From NCBI GenBank assembly GCA_018699075.1, contig JABIPV010000310.1:1-13800 (forward strand): a stretch of 13,800 nucleotides of DNA, read 5' to 3'. Positions within the stretch are counted from its first letter, which is position 1, and every line of letters starts with the position of its first letter. Below, piece after piece: positions 1-7,411 of this stretch. This stretch comes from Kordiimonadaceae bacterium. Lineage in GTDB: Bacteria; Pseudomonadota; Alphaproteobacteria; Sphingomonadales; Emcibacteraceae. The position numbers and the translations under genes were made by a program. The notes below the pieces were generated by a model. It did not search any database and had not been told where the DNA came from. It was given only the letters and a program-made list of their open reading frames with translations.

Positions 1-23
1 GCGAAATAAAATTAAACTCAAAA

Positions 24-64
24 CTATGGCCAAACGAAAACGCTTGCATATTAAAGCTATGGCC
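24..64 (+). repeat. Direct repeat of CTATGGCC, 33 bp apart
   Basis: The octamer CTATGGCC occurs at 24-31 and 57-64, each preceded by AAA or AAAG. The 33-bp period is about three helical turns, so both copies would face the same side of the DNA. That is compatible with a pair of activator or repressor sites upstream of the operon. The repeat is short and may be chance; no regulator gene is present in the window to match it. Confidence 0.3.
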
Positions 65-124
65 GCTTAAACTTAACAGATGGAGCAGAATACTCTCTTA
101 TTTTAACGGCTTAAATGCCCAACT

Positions 125-154
125 TTCCCTGATGACGTACATAATAATTATAAA
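125..154 (+). promoter_or_regulatory. Candidate sigma-70 promoter of the rhamnosidase operon
   Basis: TATAAA at 149-154 resembles a -10 box, and TTCCCT at 125-130 is a poor -35 box 18 nt upstream. Transcription would begin near 161 and give a leader of about 80 nt before the preferred start at 240. The weak -35 would suit an activator-dependent promoter. The surrounding DNA is so A/T-rich that other -10-like hexamers exist, for example TAATAT near 200, so this is only a candidate. Confidence 0.3.
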
Positions 155-229
155 ATCTATTGAAATGCCACTATTGATTATCGTTAATTAAAAGTGCTTA
201 ATATGAACATAACAAAAAATCAAAAAAAT

Positions 230-233
230 GAGG
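230..233 (+). promoter_or_regulatory. Ribosome binding site that selects the start at 240
   Basis: GAGG at 230-233 ends 6 nt before the ATG at 240, a good Shine-Dalgarno geometry. The in-frame ATG at 228 has only an A-rich run upstream and would itself contain this site. The site therefore favours translation from 240, giving a protein beginning MKKRIF with a normal signal peptide. Confidence 0.65.
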
Positions 234-239
234 CACGTT

Positions 240-3128
240 ATGAAGAAAAGAATTTTTATCTATTTTTATTTACCCTTTATTGCAGCGTTTTCAATATTGC
301 TATGTGTAAACTCTTATGCTCAAAATAATGGCGCATTAGAGGCTTCAGAATTACGTGTCGAATATTTGACCAACCCCACTGGTATTGACATTAAAAAACC
401 GCGTCATAGCTGGGTTGTTAGTTCAGATGAACGTGCACAAACCCAAAGTGCATATCAAATTATAGCCGCTAGCAGTATCAATAATCTAAACAAAAATCAA
501 GGCGATCTCTGGGATTCTGGCAAGGTCTTCTCTTCTGATACTAATCAAATCGATTACTCCGGCACACCATTAACATCACGGATGGAAGTTTATTGGAAAG
601 TACGTACATGGGATAAAAATGACCGCGCATCTGATTGGAGTGAGGTTGCTACATGGTCCATGGGGCTTCTTAATTTTTCTGATTGGGAAGGCGTATGGAT
701 TGGTTACGACGTACCGGACTTAGACACCAATAAAGAAGATAATCTAATTCTTCCGCCCAGCCCTTACCTTAGAACCGAATTTGAAACTAAAGGTAAAGTC
801 AAACGCGCAACCATATATGCATCGGCACTTGGTTTATTCGAAATGCGCTTAAATGGGGAACGTGTTGGCGAAGATTATTTTACACCTGGATGGACCGATT
901 ATGATGATCGAATTTATTATTTTACCTATGATGTAACCGATCAAATTAACTCTGGCAAAAATGCAATGGGGGCGATTTTATCCGATGGTTGGTATGCTGG
1001 TTATGTTGGCTTTGGTATTCTTGCCCCTGATATAGAAGGCGAACGTGATTATTACGGTAAAAAAGCAGGATTACTGGCCCAGTTAGAACTGGAATATGAA
1101 AATGGCGAAACTGAAATCATCTCCACCATGAGCGACGGACAAAGGGCCACTCATCCGGTTATTTCATCAAGTAGCGCGCCACCAAGAAAAATTTATCCTA
1201 TCAATGAAACTGTTTGGAAAGCATCAACTGGGCCGCTACTTGAATCGGACATTCAAATGGGGGAAACTTATGATGCCCGCCTTGAACAAGACGGATGGGA
1301 TGAGGCAAATTTTGATGATAGTGAGTGGGATGATGTGCGCTGGCGCCCTCTTCCTGATGGTGTGCTGGAGGCATATCCTGGCGTTCCTATTCGTGAACAA
1401 TATGTATTAAAACCCATTGCTCTGACCGAGCCAGATCCCGGGACATATATTTTTGACTTAGGGAAAAACTTTGCTGGAATGGCGCGATTAAAAGTAAAGG
1501 GCGCAAAGGGAACCAAAATACAATTGCGTTTTGCTGAAATGCTTCATCAAGACGGTAGAATGATGACTGAAAACCTAAGAGAAGCGAGAGCCATTGATAC
1601 ATATACCTTAAAAGGTGAAGGTGAAGAAATTTGGCAAACACAATTTACCTATCATGGGTTTCAATTTGTCGAAGTAACAGGTTATCCCAGCAAACCAGAC
1701 ATAGATATGATCACCGGCGTCGTGATGAATTCAGAAACACCGCAAGTTGGTGAGATAAAATTTGAAGGCGATCATAACTGGGGCGGTAATGCGCCACTTG
1801 TGACACAATTATTTGAAAACATTAAAACCACTCAGTTCGCTAACTTCTTTGAAGTGCCAACAGATTGCCCACAAAGAGATGAACGTTTAGGCTGGACGGG
1901 CGATGCACAAGTATATGTTCGTACTTCTGCCTATATCGCTGATGTATCAGCATTCTTTACCAAATGGATGCGAGATTTAAGAGATGCTCAGCTTCCATAT
2001 GGTGCTTATGCGGATTTTGCCCCAATGCCCTACTCAACACCTTACGAATATGCACCTGCATGGATGGATGCCGGTGTTATTGTCCCTTACATGGTTTTTC
2101 AAGCATATGGTGACACCCGACTTCTTGAAGAACACTGGGACAGCATGTCACGGTTTATGGAATTTCAGCGTGATGCGGCGGGTGACAGTTACCTTCGTCC
2201 ACAAGGAGGACAAAATTATGGTGACTGGTTAGCCGTTGGGCACCAAACCGATAAGAACTTCATCGCATCGGCCTATTATGGATATGATATTCAGTTGATG
2301 GCTGAAATGGCAGAAGCGCTTGGTAAAAAAGATGAAGCGCGCCATTACAATCAACAATTTAATAAAGTCAAACAAGCTTTTATTAAAGAGTATGTTAATG
2401 CTGACGGAACCTTGAATGAAAGTTCACAGACATCTTACGGCATGGCTCTTGCTATGAATTTATTCCCCGAAGACCTTGCACAACAAGGAGCAGACAATTT
2501 AGCAAAAATGGTAAGAGAAAATGGCAACCGCTTAGCGACAGGATTTGCAGGTGTACGCCATTTATTGCCGGAACTATCAAGATATGGCCATGAAGAACTA
2601 TCATATAGCCTGCTTATGCAAACGGAATATCCGTCATGGGGCTACGAAGTTGTCAATGGTGCCACATCAATTTGGGAACGTTGGAACAGCTATACCAAAG
2701 ATGAAGGTTTCATGGATCCTGAAATGAATTCATTTAGCCATTATTCTTATGGTTCCGTCGCGGAGTGGATGTTTGCAGATGTCGCAGGTATAGATACTTT
2801 AAGCCCTGGTTACGAACGCATTGAAATAAAACCAATGATCGAAGCAGCCCCTTTTACAGCCATATCCGCTGAACATAAGTCCATCCGCGGCATGGTTAAG
2901 TCAGAATGGAATAAAACAGGCGGCAATGTACGTTTAAGCGTCACAGTACCAACCAATGTCACGGCGGAAGTATATGTGCCGGCGACTTCCGTTGATAATG
3001 TCAGTGAAAGCAATACAACTGCCAAAAATGCCAAAGGCGTAAAATTTAATCGCATGGACGGTAATTATGCTGTATTTGAAGTGGGTGGTGGTAACTACCA
3101 GTTTTTATCAAATGCCGCATTTGATTAA
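240..3128 (+). CDS. Exported GH78 alpha-L-rhamnosidase
   Basis: This predicted inverting glycoside hydrolase releases terminal alpha-L-rhamnose from oligosaccharides, polysaccharides or plant/algal glycosides. From the ATG at 240 it has 962 residues, a usual GH78 size; an in-frame ATG at 228 would add four residues but lacks a ribosome site. A Sec signal peptide (residues 1-27, ending SYA before Q) sends it to the periplasm or outside. Approximate domain order: Ig-like module 35-135, Bac_rhamnosid_N beta domain 170-340, second beta domain 385-495, alpha/alpha six-hairpin catalytic barrel 500-845, C-terminal beta domain 850-940. The conserved acid motif DCPQRDERLGWTGD starts at D542, with E548 as likely general acid. 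SIWERW carries E813, the likely general base. It heads the plus operon; the next gene starts 17 nt downstream. The exact rhamnoside substrate cannot be read from sequence. Confidence 0.95.
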   Translation: MKKRIFIYFYLPFIAAFSILLCVNSYAQNNGALEASELRVEYLTNPTGIDIKKPRHSWVVSSDERAQTQSAYQIIAASSINNLNKNQGDLWDSGKVFSSDTNQIDYSGTPLTSRMEVYWKVRTWDKNDRASDWSEVATWSMGLLNFSDWEGVWIGYDVPDLDTNKEDNLILPPSPYLRTEFETKGKVKRATIYASALGLFEMRLNGERVGEDYFTPGWTDYDDRIYYFTYDVTDQINSGKNAMGAILSDGWYAGYVGFGILAPDIEGERDYYGKKAGLLAQLELEYENGETEIISTMSDGQRATHPVISSSSAPPRKIYPINETVWKASTGPLLESDIQMGETYDARLEQDGWDEANFDDSEWDDVRWRPLPDGVLEAYPGVPIREQYVLKPIALTEPDPGTYIFDLGKNFAGMARLKVKGAKGTKIQLRFAEMLHQDGRMMTENLREARAIDTYTLKGEGEEIWQTQFTYHGFQFVEVTGYPSKPDIDMITGVVMNSETPQVGEIKFEGDHNWGGNAPLVTQLFENIKTTQFANFFEVPTDCPQRDERLGWTGDAQVYVRTSAYIADVSAFFTKWMRDLRDAQLPYGAYADFAPMPYSTPYEYAPAWMDAGVIVPYMVFQAYGDTRLLEEHWDSMSRFMEFQRDAAGDSYLRPQGGQNYGDWLAVGHQTDKNFIASAYYGYDIQLMAEMAEALGKKDEARHYNQQFNKVKQAFIKEYVNADGTLNESSQTSYGMALAMNLFPEDLAQQGADNLAKMVRENGNRLATGFAGVRHLLPELSRYGHEELSYSLLMQTEYPSWGYEVVNGATSIWERWNSYTKDEGFMDPEMNSFSHYSYGSVAEWMFADVAGIDTLSPGYERIEIKPMIEAAPFTAISAEHKSIRGMVKSEWNKTGGNVRLSVTVPTNVTAEVYVPATSVDNVSESNTTAKNAKGVKFNRMDGNYAVFEVGGGNYQFLSNAAFD

Positions 3129-3145
3129 TTTTATGAGTAGCAACA

Positions 3146-3673
3146 ATGGAAGATATTAACAGGCGTGATATTTTAACAGGCTTAACCGCCATGTTAGGTG
3201 TTTCAGCTCTAAGTACAATTCATGCAAATGCAATTGAAGTCGGGTTTGGTTTTAAACCATCTGGAAAGAATGCCATTTTTAATGAACAACAAATGAAAAT
3301 TGTTGAACTTATCGCTAATATTATTATTCCTGATACCGATACGCCCGGCGCTTCTAAAGCAGGTGTTCATTTATACATTGACCATATGGCTGGAAATTGG
3401 ATGACAAAAGACGAAGCCAGCTCATTAATTAAAGGTATCGATAAGATTAATACTGATAAATTCACTTCTTTAAATCATGAAGAACAAGTGGTCTTTGTAC
3501 AAAATTTAGATGATAACCGTGACAAAGAGCAGACTTATAACACCTTAAAAAGTTATACAGTCGTCGGTTATTACACTTCTGAAATTGGGTCAACTTTGGA
3601 ACTCAATTATGATCCCGTACCCGGAAAGTATGAGGAAATTCCTTTCGATAGCGTAGGTAAGGTTTGGGCATAG
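3146..3673 (+). CDS. Tat-signal small subunit of a GMC dehydrogenase (gluconate 2-dehydrogenase subunit 3 family)
   Basis: This is a 175-residue protein of the gluconate 2-dehydrogenase subunit 3 family. It begins with a twin-arginine signal (N5-R6-R7-D-I-L, then a hydrophobic stretch to about residue 29), so it is exported folded. Typical family features are the early segment about reaching for an electron-donor partner (NEQQMKIVELIANIIIPDTD) and the PGASKAGVH stretch. In studied systems this subunit binds the flavin-bearing GMC subunit, which lacks its own signal, and carries it through Tat as a hitchhiker. The next gene encodes exactly such a partner and starts 2 nt after this stop, which supports equal, coupled synthesis. 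The ribosome site is weak (GAG about 9 nt upstream), so translation may depend on the upstream gene. Confidence 0.88.
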   Translation: MEDINRRDILTGLTAMLGVSALSTIHANAIEVGFGFKPSGKNAIFNEQQMKIVELIANIIIPDTDTPGASKAGVHLYIDHMAGNWMTKDEASSLIKGIDKINTDKFTSLNHEEQVVFVQNLDDNRDKEQTYNTLKSYTVVGYYTSEIGSTLELNYDPVPGKYEEIPFDSVGKVWA

Positions 3674-3675
3674 CC

Positions 3676-5376
3676 ATGGATAATTATGATTATGATGTAA
3701 TTGTTGTCGGTTCCGGTATGTCTGGTGGTTGGGCCGCTAAAGAATTTACTGAAAAAGGGTTTAAAGTATTAATCCTTGATCGCGGTCTCCCCATAGAGCA
3801 CGGAGATTATAAAACAGAAAACGTCGCCAAATGGGATATGGAATTTCGTGGCCAACATGACCGCGAAGAAGCGAAGAGAGAACAAAACTTTCAACGCACC
3901 AGTTATTTATATGATGACTATACCAAACATCATTTTATTAACGACCGTGAAAACCCATATTATTCCGAAGAAGGGCGTCAATTTGATTGGTTCCGCCCTT
4001 CTATGGTTTCCGGAAAATCACTGATATGGGGCCGCCAAAGTTATCGTTGGGGAGAGATCGATTTTAAAGCCAACAAAAAAGACGGGTATGGTTGTGATTG
4101 GCCAATCCGTTATAAAGATTTAGAACCATGGTATGATTATGTAGAAACATTCGCCGGTATTAGTGGCGACAATAATGATGACGTTGAAATTCTACCAAAT
4201 AGTAAGTTCCAACCACCCTTCGTTATGAATATTGTTGAACGGGAAATAAAAAACAGAGTTGAAAGTAAATTTCCAGGCCGTAATATAATTTGTGCCCGTG
4301 TGGCACATTTAACCAAACCAACAGAAGAGCAAATGGAACTTGGTCGCGGCCAGTGTCAAACCCGCAATGAATGCGGACGCGGATGTTCATTTGGCGCATA
4401 CTTCTCAAGCATCAATGCCACTTTACCTGCAGCCGAACGCACAGGAAATATGACGTTACGCGCCAATGCGCTCGTCCAAGAAGTGATTTATGACCCTCAA
4501 ACCAAGAAAGCGTCAGGTGTTCGTGTTACAGATATTAAGACCAATGAAAATTTCACGCTCACTGCTCGGGTAATATTTATGTGCGCATCGAGCATGAGCA
4601 CGGTACAAATATTGCAAAATTCACGTTCTGAAACCTATAACACAGGCATAGGCAACACCAGCGGTGTTCTGGGTCATTATATTATGGATCACCTTAAAGG
4701 TGTTGAAGCCAAAGGCACCATGCCGGGTTATCTGGAACACTATTATAAAGGACGTAGACCGGGCGGTATATATGTCCCGCGTTACAGAAATGTGAATAAA
4801 CAAGACACAGATTTTCTTCGTGGATATGGTTTTCAAGGCGGGGCTTCCAGGTCTGGATGGAATGATGCGATTAAAAGAGAGGGTATCGGCGCAGATTTCA
4901 AAAATGCAAACCGTCAGCCGGGTGCGTGGACTTTCTCCCTTGGGATGCGCGGTGAAGGACTTCCTTATTTTGACAATCACATGAAACTAAGCGAAACGAA
5001 AACCGATAAATGGGGTTTCCCGATCGCCATTATGAGCACCTCATGGAAAGAAAATGAATGGAAAATATTTGAAGATGCCCGTAATACGGCTGTCGAAATG
5101 CTCGAAGCAGCGGGTCTTCAAAATGTAGTCGGCATAAATAAGCCGGCTCCCGTTGGTAATTCAAATCATGAAATGGGAGGCGCACGAATGGGGCTTGATC
5201 CTCGTACCTCTTACCTAAACCGGTGGAACCAAAATCATGAAGTGAGCAATTTATTTGTAACTGACGGCGCGGCCTTTGCTTCTGGAGCTTGCCAAAACCC
5301 TTCACTGACATATATGGCAGTTACTGCGCGCGCAGCTGATTATGCCATAAGCCAATTAAAAGCTGGAATTTTATAG
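3676..5376 (+). CDS. GMC-family FAD dehydrogenase large subunit with a CX5CX3C Fe-S-type motif
   Basis: This is a 566-residue flavoprotein of the GMC oxidoreductase family that oxidises a sugar or polyol hydroxyl and passes electrons to a non-oxygen acceptor. The FAD-binding Rossmann motif GSGMSG is at residues 12-17. The active-site pair is H498 (NHEMGG) and N541 (CQNPSL). Cysteines C227, C233 and C237 have CX5CX3C spacing, matching the known 3Fe-4S ligands in the Burkholderia cepacia FAD-glucose dehydrogenase catalytic subunit. This suggests an Fe-S relay from FAD to a cytochrome. There is no signal peptide; export is expected with the preceding Tat subunit. The ATG at 3676, 2 nt after the previous stop, is preferred to a TTG at 3664. 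Homologues include glucose, gluconate and glucoside 3-dehydrogenases. The substrate is not determinable, but the rhamnosidase next door makes a glycoside or its sugar likely. Confidence 0.9.
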   Translation: MDNYDYDVIVVGSGMSGGWAAKEFTEKGFKVLILDRGLPIEHGDYKTENVAKWDMEFRGQHDREEAKREQNFQRTSYLYDDYTKHHFINDRENPYYSEEGRQFDWFRPSMVSGKSLIWGRQSYRWGEIDFKANKKDGYGCDWPIRYKDLEPWYDYVETFAGISGDNNDDVEILPNSKFQPPFVMNIVEREIKNRVESKFPGRNIICARVAHLTKPTEEQMELGRGQCQTRNECGRGCSFGAYFSSINATLPAAERTGNMTLRANALVQEVIYDPQTKKASGVRVTDIKTNENFTLTARVIFMCASSMSTVQILQNSRSETYNTGIGNTSGVLGHYIMDHLKGVEAKGTMPGYLEHYYKGRRPGGIYVPRYRNVNKQDTDFLRGYGFQGGASRSGWNDAIKREGIGADFKNANRQPGAWTFSLGMRGEGLPYFDNHMKLSETKTDKWGFPIAIMSTSWKENEWKIFEDARNTAVEMLEAAGLQNVVGINKPAPVGNSNHEMGGARMGLDPRTSYLNRWNQNHEVSNLFVTDGAAFASGACQNPSLTYMAVTARAADYAISQLKAGIL

Positions 5377-5390
5377 CAGGAAGGTTTTTT

Positions 5391-6536
5391 ATGAATGAAG
5401 TGCGCTTAGGTATTATAGGACTGGGCAATATCGGCAAACAGCATTTAAATCATGTTGTGGATGGCCTTATTCATAATTGCGAGGTTTCTGCCGTCTGTTC
5501 GCGTCAGAAACCTACCTTTGAACTCCCTCAAGGGGTTAAACATTATTGTGATTATAAAAAACTAATAAATTCTGGCGATTGCGATGCCGTATTGGTGGCG
5601 ACGCCTTCCTATAATCACTGCGAAATTGGTGGTTATGCGCTCGACAAAGGTTTGCATGTGCTGATGGAAAAACCAATTGGCCTTTCGGTTTTAGAGGGCG
5701 AAAAAGTCATTTCGAAAGTAAAGAAAAATCAGATATTCGCCATGATGCTTAATCAACGCACAGATCCCATATATGCAAAAATGAAAAATATGGTAAGTGC
5801 AGGGTCAATTGGCGCCATTCAGCGCTCTCAATGGACGGCAACACATTGGTTTCGCCCGGAAATTTATTTTGCAGTTAGTGACTGGCGGGCAACATGGCGC
5901 GGTGAAGGCGGCGGCTTACTGGTAAATCAATGCATTCATAACCTCGACACCTTTCAGTGGATTTGCGGCATGCCCAGTGAAGTGAACGGACATTGCGAAT
6001 ATGGCAAATATCACGATATTGAAGTCGAAGATGAAGCCACAGCATATTTTAAATATAATAATGGTGCTACGGGTGTTTTTGTTGCCTCAACAGGTGAAGT
6101 ACCGGGGATCAACCGATTTGATATTGTCGGTGATTTGGGGATGCTGTCCACTGACAGTAAAACACTTACTTTCACACAAAACGAAATTTCGACGGCAAAA
6201 TTTTCCAAAAACACCCATGATATGTTTTCTATGCCAGGAACCACAATTACGGATGTCACACCCCCAAATTCCATCAATCAACACGCAACGATTATTAATA
6301 ATTTCGTTGCCGCCATATTAAACCGCGAGCCACTTATAGCCCCAGCCAATGAAGGAATAAATTCCATGGCATTAGCCAACAGTATTTTACTGTCCAGCTG
6401 GCAAAATAAACCAATTGAAATACCTATAGATAGCAAACATTTTCAAACCCATCTTAATCAATATATCGAAAAATCTACATTTCGCGAAAAAGCAAATATT
6501 GATGCCGTAATTGAATTAGATAAATCTTACCGTTAA
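5391..6536 (+). CDS. Gfo/Idh/MocA family NAD(P)-dependent sugar oxidoreductase
   Basis: This 381-residue enzyme has an N-terminal Rossmann fold with GLGNIG at residues 10-15, which binds NAD(P). It carries the family EKP motif at 93-95 (K94 catalytic). The second-domain sequence GGGLLVNQCIHNLD contains H183 and D186, the usual catalytic histidine and substrate-binding aspartate. No signal peptide is present, so it should act in the cytoplasm, unlike most other products here. It has a strong ribosome site, AGGAAGG at 5378-5384, 6 nt before the ATG, and starts 14 nt after the GMC gene. Family members reduce keto-sugars or oxidise sugars at C1, C2 or C3, so it may reduce or further oxidise an imported keto product (inference). 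Its TAA overlaps the stop of the facing minus-strand gene by 4 nt. Confidence 0.92.
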   Translation: MNEVRLGIIGLGNIGKQHLNHVVDGLIHNCEVSAVCSRQKPTFELPQGVKHYCDYKKLINSGDCDAVLVATPSYNHCEIGGYALDKGLHVLMEKPIGLSVLEGEKVISKVKKNQIFAMMLNQRTDPIYAKMKNMVSAGSIGAIQRSQWTATHWFRPEIYFAVSDWRATWRGEGGGLLVNQCIHNLDTFQWICGMPSEVNGHCEYGKYHDIEVEDEATAYFKYNNGATGVFVASTGEVPGINRFDIVGDLGMLSTDSKTLTFTQNEISTAKFSKNTHDMFSMPGTTITDVTPPNSINQHATIINNFVAAILNREPLIAPANEGINSMALANSILLSSWQNKPIEIPIDSKHFQTHLNQYIEKSTFREKANIDAVIELDKSYR

Positions 6537-6558
6537 AGTGCTGCGATTTGACGGTTTA
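6529..6558 (+). terminator. Weak stem-loop at the convergent operon junction
   Basis: ACCGTTAAA at 6529-6537 can pair with TTTGACGGT at 6547-6555 in RNA (9 pairs, one G-U wobble) around a 9-nt loop, followed by TTTAA. It spans the stop of the Gfo/Idh/MocA gene. It may weakly terminate or protect the plus transcript. It is A/U-rich, has no real U-tract, lies inside the facing gene's coding end, and lacks a T-run for the minus strand, so it is only a candidate. Confidence 0.3.
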
Positions 6559-7411
6559 ATGTGCGAATACCGATGGGTAATTCCGAAGCTTTATCGGTCC
6601 AATTCGCTTCTATTGAAATGCGGCCCGCATAGCCGATCTCGTTTAACATTTTGAAAAAAGACCTAAAATCTTCCCCAAACACACCGGGAGGTGCGCGTTC
6701 TTGATCTTCTGCTATATGAACATGTTTGATATATTTTCTTGCGGCATAAACATCGTTTACCCCGCGCCCTTCTTGGGTCACATGATAATAATCACACACT
6801 AACATGGCATTCGGGTGATTGACCTCTTCCAATATATCAACACCATCTTGCATAAAATTAATAAAATTGGTTTCCTCTGAGCGAAGAGGTTCTAGGCATA
6901 AAGTAACACCGTATTTTTGCGCGAGCGGAGCCATGTCCGTTAACAGGGAGACAAATTGTGCGCGGGCTTCTATTTTGGAAAAGCCATCAGGTATTCGGCG
7001 AGAACCACCGCTTCCATAAACAATTTGTTCAACGCCTGCCCTTTGTGCCCGTTTAAAAGCCACTTCTGCATATTTTAACACATCATCTTTTACATGATTA
7101 GGACCAACAGATTTTAAATCACCGCCTATGAAACTATTGCATACAGGGGTTAAGAGTTTGCTATTCTTAACAATATCTAATTTCTTTTGGAAATTTATTT
7201 CTGGTTCTTTTGGAATAAGAAAATCATAAACAGGAGGTTCTAAATAAGCTATATCGCTCGTCATAATTTTATCAAGATCACCAAGTTCACTACACACACC
7301 AATTAAAAAAGGAGATGCCGTTTGCGCAAATAATGAAACTGGCAATAATCCTGCCGCCAAAATTCCAGTTCCCGTTTTTAAAACATTTCTTCTATTGGTT
7401 ATAATTATCAC
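6533..7411 (-). CDS. Tat-exported sugar phosphate isomerase/epimerase-type TIM barrel
   Basis: This 292-residue protein of the AP-endonuclease-2-like (xylose isomerase-type) TIM-barrel superfamily has a twin-arginine signal (N6-R-R-N-V-L-K12, hydrophobic to about residue 29). Likely divalent-metal ligands at strand ends are E174 (CLEPL), D207 (VCDYYH), H232 (HVHIAED) and E268 (SIEAN), with H210 also available. Relatives isomerise or epimerise sugars, or, as in the C-glycoside-cleaving DgpC/CarC type, act on 3-keto glycosides. Tat export suggests it folds with metal in the cytoplasm and works in the periplasm. It is the last gene of the minus operon. Its apparent start is a GTG overlapping the upstream TGA as GTGA; the start is uncertain because the ribosome site is unusually close. 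Its stop overlaps the convergent gene's stop. Confidence 0.85.
   Translation of the reverse strand: MIIITNRRNVLKTGTGILAAGLLPVSLFAQTASPFLIGVCSELGDLDKIMTSDIAYLEPPVYDFLIPKEPEINFQKKLDIVKNSKLLTPVCNSFIGGDLKSVGPNHVKDDVLKYAEVAFKRAQRAGVEQIVYGSGGSRRIPDGFSKIEARAQFVSLLTDMAPLAQKYGVTLCLEPLRSEETNFINFMQDGVDILEEVNHPNAMLVCDYYHVTQEGRGVNDVYAARKYIKHVHIAEDQERAPPGVFGEDFRSFFKMLNEIGYAGRISIEANWTDKASELPIGIRTLNRQIAAL

Larger units (their letters stand above)
1..227. other. AT-rich upstream intergenic region
   Basis: No convincing gene is seen here. The stretch is A/T-rich, contains a candidate promoter and a repeated octamer (listed separately), and leads into the rhamnosidase gene. Short open frames touch the left edge on both strands, but none has a ribosome site or a recognisable product. 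The region is most simply the control region of the plus-strand operon. The gene to its left lies outside the window. Confidence 0.6.

Noticed and set aside
1..97. Minus-strand open frame leaving the left edge, possible divergent gene with ATG at 49-47
   Set aside because: No ribosome site precedes the ATG and the visible residues are uninformative.
3..191. Plus-strand open frame of 62 codons entering from the left edge
   Set aside because: Its translation is Ile- and Leu-rich with no recognisable family, and the DNA looks like A/T-rich spacer. A remnant of an upstream gene cannot be fully excluded without more sequence.
228..239. Upstream in-frame ATG of the rhamnosidase gene
   Set aside because: It has no ribosome site and overlaps the GAGG that serves the ATG at 240; starting there would add MRHV before an already good signal peptide.
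240..320. Lipoprotein signal in the rhamnosidase (cysteine in ILLC)
   Set aside because: The residue before the cysteine is leucine, not Gly, Ala or Ser, and a normal signal peptidase I site (SYA) follows.
3664..3675. TTG start for the GMC gene overlapping the small-subunit stop
   Set aside because: An ATG 12 nt later sits directly before the conserved Rossmann strand and follows the previous stop by 2 nt; the TTG has AAGG only 1 nt upstream.
6529..6558. Strong bidirectional terminator between the convergent operons
   Set aside because: The only stem found is A/U-rich with one wobble pair and no U-tract on the minus strand; kept as a weak candidate for the plus strand only.
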